Counted from the stretch's first letter, positions 1-12,988 are shown. The stretch: DNA of 64,000 nucleotides from Paragonimus skrjabini miyazakii (GCA_014338405.1 JTDE01002213.1:32322-96321), one strand, 5' to 3'. Numbers and translations are program-made. The notes: generated by a model not told the origin, from the letters alone.

Positions 1-1130
1 TACAGGTTCGGTTAGAGTATCAGTCGGCGAATGTCTTCCACTAAAATATCAGGTCAGTCAACACAAACTTTTGGTTGATGTTATTAAAAGAAAGTTGCCT
101 TGAAACTATGGAGTTTAAACGACTTTTAGTTCTGCTTGTGAATGTATATCATTGGTCTTCAACTCTTTTTTTAAAGGAGGTTTATTTACAGAAATGTTTT
201 GATTGATTAACGTGGAATAAAATCAGTTTATTTGACTGAATGCCGATGAGCATTTGATGACTATTTGCAAATTGGAGTTCATTGCCTACATCCTACTTAT
301 GACTTTCGATAAATCCGATCAACTGTAAGCGTACAATAAAGAGTAAATCCTTCAGTACTATGTATTGAACATAGGGATAAACAAAGCTTTTCATGCAAGA
401 AAAGGTAAAAACTATCGGCAAGTTTCTGTGCAATCCACGGACAAAAGAAGCTTAGTATGAGACAATGTGGTTACGTGTTGTAAAGTGGTTGAGGAATTAG
501 GCGAAAGAAGAAAAAACAGCCAAATAAAATGTGTGCACCAATGTCACATCTTGCAGTCATATATGCGGAGGAAAGTCTTGCATACATATCTGCCATATAG
601 TTATAGAAATTTCAGTGTTGCGCAAAGCTTTGTCTTTACTTATGAGCATATTCAGCCAGAAGTTATGTGCAAAAGTCTCGTGACTGACAGTTTTCAAAGT
701 GGGTGCATAATTCGATGCCACACGAATGGTGAGACACAATGGACATTCAGTTCGAGAAAGAGATCTAAAAACTATGCGGATATGGATAAGGTACACATTA
801 GGAAATTTTAGAACGAGAACAGCATTACGTTTAATCTTGGCATGTCTTAAATCACCCTGCGATTTTTGATGCAAACACTAATTTTATTAATAGGAATGTA
901 TGTAAGGACTACTTCAATCTTATATTGGACAGTTACTATTGGAAATTGAAACTGGATTGATTGTTTACATGAGAAAAGATCATCTGGAAAACAACCACAA
1001 TAGCACATCTGGATCAGGAAGTCCGTAACTGTTGGACATGAGTTTAACACAAGTTTTACAAACGATATGTAATGTTTCTCATACGGATTGAACACCACCC
1101 ACAACTGATCGTAGCTTTTGCATACCTGTA
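1..1130. other. No recognisable feature
   Basis: Two overlapping frames of 105-114 codons on opposite strands (467-811 plus, 557-874 minus) resemble no family and lack coding signs. Probably old intergenic or intronic sequence. Confidence 0.6.
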
Positions 1131-1320
1131 GACTTTCTAGTGGGCCCCTTTCGAAAAGAGGCACTAGACTCAAGTTTCGCTCTCATTAGAACTCGTCATT
1201 AGTGCAAATCCTCTATACTGCCGGGACTAGCACCATGGACACGCTGTTCGTGAAGCAACCGTGTTGAGCACGGAGCCATTAAACGCCCACATATGACAAT
1301 TCTGTCCTGCCCACTTAAAA
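1131..1320 (-). repeat. SINE-B copy 1
   Basis: Member of a dispersed family whose plus-strand signature is GAGCTCGTCAGTAGTGCATA, then CCGGGACT, then AAGCAACCGTGTTGACCACT. Read on the minus strand, the last two become a B box (GGTTCGANTCC type) and an A box (TGGCGCAGTGG type). That makes the family a pol III-transcribed, tRNA-derived SINE. This copy has GAACTCGTCATTAGTGCAAA and GAAGCAACCGTGTTGAGCAC. Confidence 0.65.
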
Positions 1321-1491
1321 CTTTGCAACGGCGCCAGTTTTTGTACAGTTGACTTATGACCTATATTTTCCTTCCAACTGTTATACGCGTCTCAAAAAGG
1401 ATAAACCACTGATATAACTGAAATTAATGAGTTATTGATAAGTAGTTTGGCCGATTTGATAAGTTGGAAGAGACCTAATTGCGGAAAATCT

Positions 1492-1572
1492 GGACTTCGG
1501 CTGGATTCGAACCAGTGACAGAAACAACATGCCCAAACGCGGCAATTGCTCTACCAGTTGAGCTATGAAGCC
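1492..1572 (-). repeat. SINE-A: tRNA-like head
   Basis: The minus strand folds as an 81-nt tRNA-like unit. It has acceptor GGCTTCA, D arm GCTC-AACTGGTA-GAGC (internal A box) and T arm around GGTTCGAAT (B box), ending in CGAAGTCC. The anticodon-arm region GCC-GCGTTTG-GGC lacks the universal U33 and the variable region is long, so it is a tRNA-derived SINE head, not a working tRNA. The same 81-nt design recurs at 33105. Confidence 0.7.
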
Positions 1573-1600
1573 ACGCCGGAAGCTCAGAAGTTCCACATTT

Positions 1601-3674
1601 GGACCTAGTTACCCACCCAACCAACTGTGCAATATGGAAACCACCAAATGATCTAGCCGACTGACTGCCCAAGCAGGATTTCTCGATCAGTTCACGCTGG
1701 AATCTACTAATACCACCGATGAGCATTGACATTGAGTTACTGGTAAGTAGTTTGATATTAAACAGTTTGTTGTTCTTCATTAAACAATGTATTATGGGGA
1801 GTTTAACAATGAGAGGCAGATGGAGGAATGAAACGGTCCATTGGTTCATTTACCAGGAAAGCTGAAGAAAATGACTTCCGAAATGAATTACATTCCTCAT
1901 ATCAGTTCCAGTGCGCTCCGTGATAGGCCCATCCTAAGAGCCATGCATGTAGATAATGTATAAAATCAAAGTTCCCTGAAGTGTCGTCACTGTCAAGTTC
2001 GACAAGGAACTCCTGGTCTAAAGTGGGTTCTGAATCCCAAGTGAAAAACGATCCGCAATCATCAGAACCTTTTATTCACGAATTGTTGTGTACCACAGAA
2101 AATGATACTAAATCCATCATGTTCGTAAATATCTCACAACTGTTAAGTCTAAGGCATAAACGGTAACTAGAATATTTATACCATTTTTAGCGCGTTGAAA
2201 AGAGTTCAGCAAATTCACAAATGCTTATGCACATCTGTTATAGAATTCACACGGACCGGTACATATAAACATCGGATAGTTTTTTAGTGAACTTACTGGT
2301 TGACACTGATGAACAGCTGGATGGTTAGATGAGCGGGGCTCGATTTTATCGAACTAATTCAAGCTTGTTGACAAACAATAATATTCACTTCATTACCTCA
2401 TTCTTTTGCAAGCCAAAGGGGGTCAGGTTAGTATGATCTGATTAAGTCTGTTCAGTTATTCCACATGAAAAATGCAGCCGTTCACAAATTTAACAACGTT
2501 CCATTCAATGGTGCATGTGTGCAGAGCCAAATGAGCCAAAGTTCATTTTTACTGCTCGAGAAAGTCCTACAAGAAATGCGGTCGTAAAGTTAACTTGCAC
2601 GAACAAACATAAAATAGACAGAGAACCCCGACTGAACCATCCACTACTTTCTTGTGGTGGTGTAGTCTCAGCTGATAACTGTAAATTGACTTGAGTTTGT
2701 TTCACTAAGCTAAAGCTGTTTTAGTCGATCGTGAGGGATCGACGTGACAGGTTTACACAGTGTTGACGATTGATCGGTCTTCGCATATTGATCGGTTGAG
2801 AGTCTGGCAAGTATTGGTAGCATCCTTAGTCTTGAAGCAAGGGAACAGACTACAACGGGGATTTTTATGAAGCAAGTGATGACTAAAACTGAGTTAATTC
2901 CCAATAACCAGAAAAAACCATGACTATGCAAGTGGTGTGATACAAAACAATAGATAACGTACGGTGCCTCCCATAGTAACTACTGGTAACCAATGGCTTC
3001 AGAAAGGCGTGATGGCATTTTCTGTTACATTCGATTAAGGATTTCTGTACGACACACACCTCACGGACGTTTGGTTTTTCCGTAAAATGGCAGAAACTTT
3101 TGAGAGATTAACGGCGACACTTTTGCATGTACCACTATGTTTGAACTTTCTTCGACCTATTTGTACTCAGTTCCGCTTCATGCTAACAAATCACAGTAAC
3201 AAATCACCTGTTTGGGTCTCTCGATGAGAAGGCTCAATTACGATGGTCCTTCATCCGCTAAATAAACCATTACCGTTAAAGGGTGAACAATATGTAAATC
3301 ACCACATCTTCACCCGTCTATGGCTTTTGGAGCTGATGTTATGCCTTTCTGATTTTTCGAATTCCACCCACATAAGCGGTGGTATGACAAGTGAGGTTTT
3401 CCATAAGTTTGATAACCCAGAGAAAACTGTCATCCCTCACATGTTAGTCACTGGTGAGAACAGCCTTCGTTGGATTCATCATAATTTTATCAACTGGTGA
3501 TTATGATTTATTTATCTCATACTCATAGACTCTGATGTTACTAACGCAGATACAATCATTGTAGCAGTAGCCTCTGACACAGTCTGCCCGTAAAAATATA
3601 TCACTAGTGAGTAGCAGAGGATTTTTGTTCATATAAATTGAACATAACTCAAAATTGATCACAGCCATCGGATT
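1601..3674. other. No recognisable feature
   Basis: Only short frames below 90 codons, no motif and no simple repeat of note. Confidence 0.55.
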
Positions 3675-3840
3675 CCTGTAGGCTTTTCAGTCAGCCCATT
3701 TAATCGATAAGCAAAGGGCTCAACTTTTGGCTCTGTTAGTGCTGTTCATTAGTGCATACCTCTGTCACAACCGGAACTAAAACTTGTGTTTCAAAGGTCA
3801 ACTGTTTTGACCACTGTGCCATTACCCCCCACGTTCGGCA
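3675..3840 (-). repeat. SINE-B copy 2
   Basis: Carries TGTTCATTAGTGCATACCTC, ACAACCGGAACTA and TTTTGACCACTGTGCCATTA. Its minus-strand A box, TGGCACAGTGG, is the best preserved of the family. Confidence 0.6.
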
Positions 3841-5224
3841 GGACCAACTTATTCTATACAAACGCCTCAAAGTGTTAGGAGTTTGTCAAAGTGCGCTAAC
3901 GGGGGAACGCTGGGTCATCAAATTCTCGCAACTATTCATCAATACGAGATCGTATGGTTCCATGCTGCAGTCGTTCTAAGTTCCAGTAAATTCACATCAG
4001 CATTAGTGAATTACTGTGATCACGGCATAGTGAATCACCTACGCCTAAATTGACTTTTAAAGAGTACAAAGATTTTCTGGACATCGTGGTACGGAGGACC
4101 AGAGGGCCTCTAGTCCCAAATCAAAAGTTCCTCGTTGTTGTAGTACTGGGTATTTTAACCACCTTCAACCAACAGAAGACCAGAGAAGGTCTTCATTTTC
4201 ACGCATATCAACCATTTCCATAGGTTTAATTTCATCACGGATCTTCTACCTTGCAAACTTATATGGAGAATCATCCCCTCCATAGTCGAGTCATCGAACT
4301 GCAGAAACGTATCCACTTCATTTTTAGGGTTCAACCCGGGTTTCTCGGTGTCCGGTGTTATTTGTGTTGCCATTGTCGGCTACCCAACCGGCTTGTGAGT
4401 TGCCTCTTGATGCCAACAGTGTGAAATAATCCCCACTTGAAAGTATGAAACACTGTCCAGTCTATCGATATTTCTGATGCCTGTCTATTAGTGTGAGCGC
4501 CAAACAAAAGCGAGCTGAGGCAGCTAACGTTGATCACACGAGGCGAACGAGTCGGGAATGTACGCAATTTTCCGTCCTGACTCATTGCGGTACCGCAAAT
4601 GCGCAATATCAACTGGCCATCGTCAAAGAACACGTACAGTCAGTTTCTAAAGTCATTTTATTCATGATCTTAAAGAAATGAATAACATACGATAGCCTTT
4701 TGTCAGCTTCATCAAAATTTAGCAGTGTATTTGTGGGATGACTTCAAAAACTGCTGGAGAACAGCACAACAAACTATAAAGGGCACATTAAAAACCAAGT
4801 TGTAAATAAGTGCAAAAGATCCCGTGAACAACACAGTGGCAAATATGGAAGTGTCTTTTTTACCAGTCATATCAACATGATTAATGCTCTGGAATATCCG
4901 TAGTCAATCGTGACAGCCTTAGTGATCCCCAAATATTTCACACAGTTCCGAGAGTAGTTGTTAATCAACTGTGAGCTGATTGTTGGGTCGTAAAGCTTCG
5001 GGTTTTGTTAAATTCGTTTGCCACAAGATTTACAACTAGTTCTTATTCACACATACTGAAAACACTGGCTGTAGCGTTAGCCGTGAGCTGAGGACAAACA
5101 TTCTGTACGGGCAGCATTTGTTAGTGCAACATGTTTTCTCAGATAGAAAATCATCAAAGCGCCATTTCTTTTAAAGGTTCTCCAAGACCCATGTGTTTTA
5201 TTTTAAGGACATACTTGTGTCTTA
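3841..5224. other. No recognisable feature
   Basis: Frames at 4155-4373 and 4358-4633 (minus) have no recognisable domain. Confidence 0.55.
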
Positions 5225-5545
5225 AACTGGTGTTGTGAATCAAGAACACAGATAACGCAAGGGTTACTTATTCAGGGATCCAACACGGGTTATACGTTTA
5301 AACATGACCACAAACAAAAACACTCATCTGAGTACGGTACTGATCCTAGAACGTCACGATTGTCATGTAAGCTAATGCCCAGTTCCTGTATGTATGGAGG
5401 ACCATCTCCTGGCATGCTGCACTCCGATGTTTCTTCCTGTATTTTTTTCCCGCGGTAACTTTAATGTCAACATCTATGCTCTTGCCCTACTGCTGACTAC
5501 TAGTGGTGTAAGTAGTATAGTGCGATCGCTCCTCCTCACTACATT
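5225..5545 (+). repeat. Dispersed repeat R3, copy 1
   Basis: Collinear with 45495-45790. Shared blocks are AATGCCCAGTTC-TGTATG, GCACTCC-GTGTTTC and ACTACT-GT followed by GTGTAAG-AGT. No coding potential or terminal structure is obvious. Relation to a known family is unknown. Confidence 0.6.
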
Positions 5546-8419
5546 ATTCATGCCAAATTGTTGTTCATCTTCAATCAATTTCACTTTACACCACCGAAAA
5601 TCACTACTTGAGATTTTAACGCGTTCGTCAAAAAGTAGTTCAAACTGAACATGTTTCCGCGCCATTAAATTTTTTGTGAGGATTACAGACTATTAATTAA
5701 CGTGGGAAAACCTCCAGATAAAGAGTATTCAGAAGCAATAAAAGCAAGTTACCTATGTATTTACTGCGGTTCTTAGACAAATTGACTCTGTAAAATTACG
5801 GTCAATGGAATTTCTAATATAAGCACTTAACGGTAAATGATTAAGCCTGCCCGTGCGCTGCAATTTTTTAACTGTCTTGTTTCAATTTATGTACCCCTGA
5901 TAATTGAAGTCTTTATCACAACACTATACTGTAGTAAATCTTAGAATGTGAAACCTTTCCACTTCAAAAAGTACTCGCTTCAACGCATGCTTGTTTATAA
6001 CATCAGCTGGGTTGAATGATAGAAAAATTAAACGGACATTAGGTATTAGATTCATGAAAGTTAGAGTAGAGTCAAACCCAATCCAGAATTTCCACATGAA
6101 ATACAAACGTGGACAGATCGCCGAACCTGTCCTTAACGTTCGGTCAGGCTGACAAAGTCAGGTCATTGGTTACATACCAAACGTCAGCTACTGTGACATG
6201 TTAGAACACTTTGAGGACAACCATAAAAGTTCAGGGGAATTTACATCCAGAAATTGATTTAGGCATCATGAGATGTAAAAATTCAACATACACAACCACA
6301 TCTACAGTAGATAGGATATTTAACAAAGTTATTAGTACAAGTTCGCTTCCAACTTGTTTGCTTAATATCTGGGATAATAGGAAAAATCGCTAATTAATGG
6401 ATGATAGAAGAACCGTATTCACAGGGTGGGCAGTTATGAATATCATGTTGACACTGCTTGAGTACATGTGTATACATTTAGAAGGACCGAATAAAGACGA
6501 CGTTAAGGAGCAAACAAACTTATCTAGAAGCACAATAAATTCAACGAGACTATGACGGGGAATAATTCAACATAGAAGAGCTAGGAAATTAAAAGCCTTT
6601 TTATTCAATTCATGGTAAATTACCTGAGAGCAATATAACAAAAGGAAGAATGCATATGCTTTCAAAAATTGATTAGTAGTTTGTACGGGTTGAAGATGAC
6701 TTCGGATGTGCAATAAAAAATTAGGAGTGAAAAACACTGGTGACCCGGAAAGACCGAGTAATTTGAGTCCTAACCTAATGAATCGAACATATTTAACTGA
6801 TCGGTACCCAAGAAGAGCCCTGTTTTCAAAGTGTATTTGGAAGCAATTACTGTTTGTAGTTGTTACTTTAAAGAGGAAAGTGGGACGTCAATACATTTGG
6901 AAGCATTGGGCGATAAACAGCATACGCTAGATCAACTAGCTTATTTGGTAAGACTATTCTGTAGAAAACTCTGACGGCGAAAAACCATATAATTTGCATA
7001 CGTTAGTAAGAACGAATCTTTGGGAATTTTTCATGAGGCTGATATAAAAGAAGTCAATTGTTTTACCAGAGAACTTCCGGACTAGAGACGAGTTTGGGAG
7101 ATATTTCAATCGGGAAAAGTCTGATGGATTCGAAAGCTAATCACTTACTAACATGATAAGAAAGTTGGGTATCGTATTGTCTCAGAAGACACAGGAGCTG
7201 CCTAGTAGTGTGACTAAAAGCATTAAAGAACGTAAGTGGATGGTTTTGCATTTGCTACCTGGAAACAACGAAACTGGATGGGTAAGACAGTAAATTATGT
7301 GAACAGTTGACCGAAGTTGTGAACACTCAATATGGTGTGAGTCAGTGAAGTTATTCTGTAACATTAGATGATTTAGATGAACTTCCAGCAGTATGCCTGT
7401 GGTCGGGGAAAATTTAGTTCCGTCCAAAATTCACTACCGGTTTCGTGCGAGCAGTTGTCCAACGACAAACATTTTTTACCTGCGTGGTGCATTTTGTGCA
7501 ACCATCTACCAAAAGGCTCAGCCAGATCTTTGAGAATAAGTGACGATGGTATTTCTGTCCTTCTTGCTGTACCGGTTCTAGACTGTACCGTTTTGTTCTA
7601 TATGCGACTACACGTTTAATAGGACAAAAAGTTCCGGTCAGACGAATTGAGTAAAGTGCAGAATATGCGCGGAAGTACACTGAACTTTCTAAATTACTCT
7701 TAAACTCTTCAATATCCCACAAAATTTCTTGTGGAAGGCGGCCAACACCTCTCGATTACTTCAGTACCCATTAGATTTTGTGACAGCTTCTGGTACTGAA
7801 CAATAGATAAGTGTGCACAGAAGCGTGGTGAAGTAATTCACTCTTTCTTACTAGTGAAAGTAGTTTCATTACTCCATAACACTTTACCTGCTATTCGTGC
7901 TTCTCATTCGGTAGAGTTTTTTTGAGCTGACATGATGAGAATGTATCAGCGTACACGAAAGTGTCAAATGTGGGGAAAAAGGCTTCAAAACACAGTTAAC
8001 CTCAATAATGTGTTGGTCACAATGGACAGTGAACAGGATGAACAAATGATTCAGTCTGTTTTGGAAATGGCTTCTGAGTACCAAAACTGGAACGTCTAAG
8101 AGTATCGTTGTGAAACACTTGCAAGAATATGGCCACGCGGTAAATCCTTGGATGGTTTACAGTGTTGTAAAATATCTGCACCAAATTTAGGATGAATGAA
8201 GTCGATCAATTTGAGTGCAGTGCTTAACCTGCTTCTAATCGATGGATTGAAAAAAGCAGAACGTTACGAGCAAGTGGTAACACTCAAGATTTCAACCACC
8301 TCGGGTAGCCCTCTCGAGGAGTGTCGTAGTCGAAGTCATTCTGATTTCGATTATCATTTCCTGTAAGTAGCTGACAAATAGGAGAAAAATATTATTGATT
8401 CATATATCTTACATGACAA
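5546..8419. other. No recognisable feature
   Basis: AT-rich with short frames only. Nothing could be aligned to the repeats named elsewhere. Confidence 0.55.
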
Positions 8420-9976
8420 TTTTGTCCCTAGTCAGGTTAATTTGTGGACTAATCTGCTTCAGTTCACTTTCAGACAGTTTAGAAAACCAAAATGCAACTC
8501 GTGATTAGGACATACCGAAAAGTTTCCGTTCGTACAAAGGGGACCCGAAGATTCGGACAGGTGCAGAGGCTTCATTCTGATATTTACTGCATCCGAGTTA
8601 CTACTAGATCCTAGTAAGTCAGACACCTGAAAAACAAGAGTATAAGCATTCACATAAGTAGCCGATGGTTGTTTTGCACCCAGACTATTTTTGATTGTAG
8701 TACACCCTCTAATATTACCTTTTTCGCAAGGAAGTTTCAGAATAATATATTAATCTTTTCACATTTGCAATTCACAGTATTCCGGAAAGTGCACTCAGGG
8801 ACTCTAGTGTGTTTGGTTGCAAGCTTGTTCTTGGCGCTAAATTGGCTAATATGGAGCATGCGGATGATGCCATCCTGCTTATCCACCTTGCCGAAATCAT
8901 GTAGACAAATACTGAGCAAGGCAAATTATCGGGTTGATCTGTTTAAAATGCACTTTGTCCATTCAAAATGTAGTATTCTTCTTCGAGATCGGAGCATTCA
9001 CAACCCCAAGCTGTTTATTACAGGCAGTCCGTTTGAGACTTTGGAGGGTCTCGGACAGTTAGGTAGTGCTATTTCGTGAATTCCTAACATTAATTATGAT
9101 ATATCGATAAGAGTAGCAATGGCTCGCATTGCTTTTGTCAAACCGGGCTTGTCATATTCGACCATCGTTACCGTCGTAATGTACAATGATGTAGGAAGCA
9201 ACGTGACAATCAACCAGTGTAACATGCAAGCCGGCTGTTTCTTCTCTGATTATCCGTTAGACTTGCGGACCAACTGTGGGGCGGCTTAGAGACGCCGGGA
9301 GAGAGCGTTCTTCCGAAGCAGGGGTTCCAACAACAGTCCTGTAAAAGGAAACAACAAGAAACAGGCATGAGCCAAAGGCTCAGTAAGCCATGCACACGAC
9401 TTACTTAAACGAAAACGAAAACGACGTCAACAACACAGCAGCACGCCCTGTTGCGCAATTCAAATTCAACCTGTGCACGCTTGCTGGTTTTGACCGCACG
9501 TTGCACCAGCACATATATCGGAACCATCGAGGTATGCGATCAACTGATCAACAATTCTAGCTTCATGGTACGTGTTGTTTGAGTCACATACTCCGTGTGT
9601 CACCTGAACAGTTGTTGCAGCGAACATTAGTTATTCAGACTACTATCATTTGGGTGCTACCACAAGACGATCAAACATCTAAGTGCCCACGGAGTACGGA
9701 GAATGTGACCACTCATTTAAATAAAACGGGTGGGTGCCGCTTGGTTGGTTTGAGGACCTGCGTTTACTGACCTGACTGATTAGAAAAGGTGTCCAAAATG
9801 GTAACCTACCACAGTCAATAGAGTGCCTTCATTCCTACCTTTTCTAGTCCCCCCCACTTGAACATGCTTCTTCCATTGATATCCGTTTTAGTATTTGTTC
9901 TTCTTCTAGTTTATTCCACATCACTGTTGCGGTAAGCGACAGCTCAATCCACAGGATCTATTGATGCTCATCACTG

Positions 9977-9985
<9 letters not shown>
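8420..9985 (+). mobile_element. Old RTE-type LINE copy, internally deleted and interrupted by an insertion
   Basis: It aligns piecewise with the copy at 11.2-13.0 kb. 8500-8600 matches the start of the RT around the shared run AAAGGGGACCCGAAG. 8650-8760 matches the segment ending in TCGCAAGGAAGT. 8820-9150 matches the YADD-to-FxYxGS region, with frame remnant LRDRSIHNPKLFITGSPFET at about 8985-9044. 9507-9960 matches the C-terminal coding and 3' end. A piece equivalent to 12300-12425 is deleted. About 300 bp of foreign sequence (9200-9505) splits the copy. The expected ATG-repeat tail is replaced by a (TA)n run. No usable frame remains. Confidence 0.7.
9200..9505 (+). repeat. Insertion of unknown sequence inside the old RTE copy
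   Basis: The two sides match consecutive parts of the intact RTE copy, but this segment has no counterpart there. It is more GC-rich than its surroundings. It carries (CGAAAA)n-like bases near 9411-9424 and a small hairpin GAGCCAAAGGCTC at 9368-9380. I see no clear terminal inverted repeats, so its class (SINE, MITE or fragment) is open. The borders are approximate. Confidence 0.45.

Positions 9986-10011
<26 letters not shown>
9978..10011. repeat. (TA)n microsatellite, 34 bp
   Basis: A perfect TA run lying exactly where the old RTE copy should have its terminal short repeat. Confidence 0.95.
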
Positions 10012-10014
<3 letters not shown>

Positions 10015-11229
10015 GTGTTAATTTAGCAAAACAGTGATACTGACAACCTACTTCTCTTTCCATATACGACTTTTGAAATTTCCACTTTTTATAAAATATA
10101 ACAGAATTTCCCTATTTGATTTTACTCGAAACGTTAAATTATTTTATCTTCTGAGATTTAGCATACAGGGGAAAAACGACTGGAGAGAAAAAGGTGAACA
10201 GAAAATGTCCAACAAAATAACACAATTTGACGGTCTATCAAATTCCTAATAATTAATAAGTTATATAATGTAGCCTTTGAAGTAAAATTGTATTTGTCTT
10301 ATAAGTTTAGACATTTTCGAGGCAGTGAAACTTTCTAATAGCAATCCGAGAAAGACAAAACGTGATCAATTTATTATGATAAACAAGGCATATGATAAAA
10401 GGGAGCAGTAAACTGATGTGAAGGTTTGTTGAACGACACATACGAAAACATTTTCAACACATCAATACAGCTAGAAATTAATGAAGTTGGAAGAAGTAAC
10501 CCCCATCTGAAATACTTCATTCTTTTGACTTGTGAGTCTCATCATAAAAGGATTGCGGCTTGATTCAACGACCACAGGTGTTGGTCTTTTTGAAAACCGA
10601 GAATTTGGGTGAGTTTAACTAAACACTACGGCTTTCAGTCTGAGATTAGATATATGTCCGATCTTTACAGAGAACACTTGTGTCACACTTACTCTTTGAA
10701 GGACGACAGACTAGATTAGACTTGTCTCACTAAGTAATTGAGAGCTGTGGAATCTCGTGGCGCACAACTGATGTAGTCAACTTATACCAGATGTAGAAAT
10801 AATGATGAAATTAACAGAAACAAAAATCCCATAACTATCGAGTATTTAGTTACCATGACAAAGTCACTCTACTACCTACAAGTTGCTGAGCGGTCTGCAT
10901 CGAATACTTTGTTGTGCTGGTGTCAATCATATGCAAAGGAACTTTAGCGCAGATGAGTTGTAAGCAGTAGCCGAACCCTTTTTGTCTCAACGTCAATAGC
11001 TGAGTAATTCCCACAGCCGTTGACAACTTTCACGCACAAATTTCATTGCAGATTCACCTTAAAGAGTTCCAACTTGACCGAAAGTGTACTCAACAGTTTA
11101 CTTCGTGCTCTCCCATCTTGGTACAGATGGTTTAGGTGACCTTTGCTTCACAGGCACAAATCTATTGTACACTGATGACTCGAAATATCATCCGTTCTCT
11201 CAACATCACGCAAAATTAGGTTTAAAACC
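10012..11229. other. No recognisable feature between two LINE copies
   Basis: Very AT-rich to about 10500. No LINE 5' coding sequence is visible before 11230. Confidence 0.55.
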
Positions 11230-11289
11230 CGTATTCCGCTTTCTCATAGAGGCGTTCATGGGCTTCTTGAACACCACCGAGTTGAAACA

Positions 11290-12845
11290 GAAGTGGTCCT
11301 GAAGCTCAAGTTATTGAAGCGTAATAAGACTCCTGGACCAGACCTCCTCCCTCCTTCTCTTTTCAAGGATGATAGGGAGAGGTTGATTTCGGAACTGACA
11401 AAATTCTAGACGATCTGGGAGACTGAAGAGGTACTTCGTGATTAGTGCCTATCTACAGTAATTCCCGTTTTCAAAAAGGGGACCCGAAGTCTATGTGACA
11501 ACGGCAGGGGCATCAGTTTGGTGTCCGTTGCGTCCAAGTTATTCACTGGGCTCATTCTACGTCGGCTCACTAAACCCAGAGAAAGTCAAGCACGTGAAGA
11601 ACATGCGGGATTCCGATCCGGTCGGAAGTGCGTTGATCAGAGTTTTATCTTGCGACGGATCTTGGAACATCGGCACCCTTATAGGCAGCCGACGATCTTG
11701 GTCCTTTCGGCCCTGAAGGCTGTTTTCGATTCAGTTGCTCGTAATGTTCTCTGGAGCTGTCTCCTTCGCAAGGAAGTACCAGGAAAACATGTGATTCTGT
11801 TGAGGTCACTTTATGCTCACTCTGTAAACAGAGTGAGAGGTTATGGACAGCTGTCTCGGGCGTTCATCACTTCTAGTGGTGTTCGTCAAGGTTTTCCGAT
11901 TTCGCCCTTCCAGTTCAATTTTGTCATGGACAACATTCTGGAGGGTGTGCTTCGCGAATTCAGTGGGCTTGGTGTTGAGCTTCTTCCTGGCACTAGATTG
12001 ACCGATCTGGAGTATACGGACGACATTGTCTCATTCAGCCCCTCTGCCGAAGACATGCAGACCATGCTGGACAAGATGAGTGACCGGGCTGGTTTGTATG
12101 GAATGCGATTTGCACCTTCAAAGTGCAAAGTACTGCTTCAAGACTGGTGCACGTCTACTCCTATTTTCTTCATTGCAGGTAATTCGCTTGAGACTGTGCA
12201 CAGTTTCACATACTTCGGTAGCACTATCTTGCCAGCCTGTAATATTGCTGATGAGATATCAGCGAGGATCGCAAAGGCACGAGTTGCCTTTGCCAAACTG
12301 CGTCATTTGTGGCGTCGAAAAGCCGTTAGGTTGTCGCTGAAAGGAAGGGTATATAATGCCTGTGTGCGTTCCATTTTTCTTTATGATTCGGAAACGTGGC
12401 CTGTTCACAAAGAAGATATCAACAGGCTTGTTGTGTTTGACCATCGGCCCATATCAAGTGGACTGATCGCGTGAGCAATATGGCCGTTTGCCAGCGCGTA
12501 TTCCGGAAGCCTCGGGATGCGCGATCAGTCGGTCAATTAATTACGCTGCACAGTTTGCGATGGCTGGGTCACGTTCTCCGTATGTCATCTGATCGTTTAC
12601 CGTACCGGGCATTACATACCGAGGTCACCAACATTTGGGTAAAACCGTGAGGTGGTCAAGCAACAACGTGGTCACGAAATATGAAGACGTTGACTGCTCC
12701 ATTGAGCAAAGTGGGTAGATGTCGCCTGCCTGGATGGGGTCCTCGTGATAATTCAAACCTCTGGTCGGAGACGCTATCCGAGATAGCGGTGTGTCGCAGT
12801 CAATGGCGTACCTGTATTCACACTATTTCTAGTTTTTCCGCTTAG
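11290..12845 (+). pseudogene. RTE-type reverse transcriptase with C-terminal region, several stops and one frameshift
   Basis: The longest open part is 11518-12474. Numbered from 11518 it has GFRSGRKCVDQ at 31-41, ALKAVFDSV at 65-73 (motif A region), SSGVRQGFPISP at 119-130 and LEYTDDIVSF at 164-173, where YTDD stands for the usual YADD/FADD. FTYFGSTI and LSLKGRVYNACVRSIFLYDS follow. Upstream in the same frame, TAG codons at 11407-11409 and 11443-11445 interrupt the finger region. The frame shifts near 12450 and then reads HIKWTDRVSN and LHSLRWLGHVLRM to the stop at 12843-12845, with a further TGA at 12648-12650. The enzyme would prime DNA synthesis from its own RNA at a target nick. This copy cannot make it. 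Confidence 0.85.
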
Positions 12846-12963
12846 TCTTCTTTTAATAATTTTCAAACTTCTTAGTAGCGTTTTCTTCTAAGATATTCCA
12901 CCTCACTGTTGAGGTGAGCGGCTGCTCAAGTCACAGTACCATCTGGTCAGGCACATGGCTGCT

Positions 12964-12988
12964 ATGATGATGATGATGAATGTGATGA
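12964..12988 (+). repeat. (ATG)n tail of the RTE copy
   Basis: ATGATGATGATGATG followed by AATGTGATGA marks the 3' end of the LINE copy. Confidence 0.8.

Larger units (their letters stand above)
11230..12988 (+). mobile_element. RTE-type non-LTR retrotransposon, 5'-truncated, with 3' ATG-repeat tail
   Basis: This is the best LINE copy in the window. Recognisable coding sequence starts near 11290 (LKLKLLKRNKTPGPD), runs through the RT and continues past it to a stop at 12843. A non-coding end of about 120 bp follows and finishes in (ATG)n at 12964-12988, a short tandem tail typical of RTE-clade elements. The N-terminal AP endonuclease is missing. Copies at 8420-9985 and 49150-49972 align with its 3' two thirds. 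The clade assignment rests on residue pattern and tail type, not on a tree. Confidence 0.85.

Noticed and set aside
467..874. Overlapping 114- and 105-codon frames on opposite strands
   Set aside because: No domain, no codon-use signal and no conserved pattern. Frames of this size are expected by chance in 64 kb.
1475..1849. 124-codon minus frame containing WLHSSTGRAIAAFG and GSNPAE
   Set aside because: This wording is the typical translation of a tRNA-like SINE head, not a protein.
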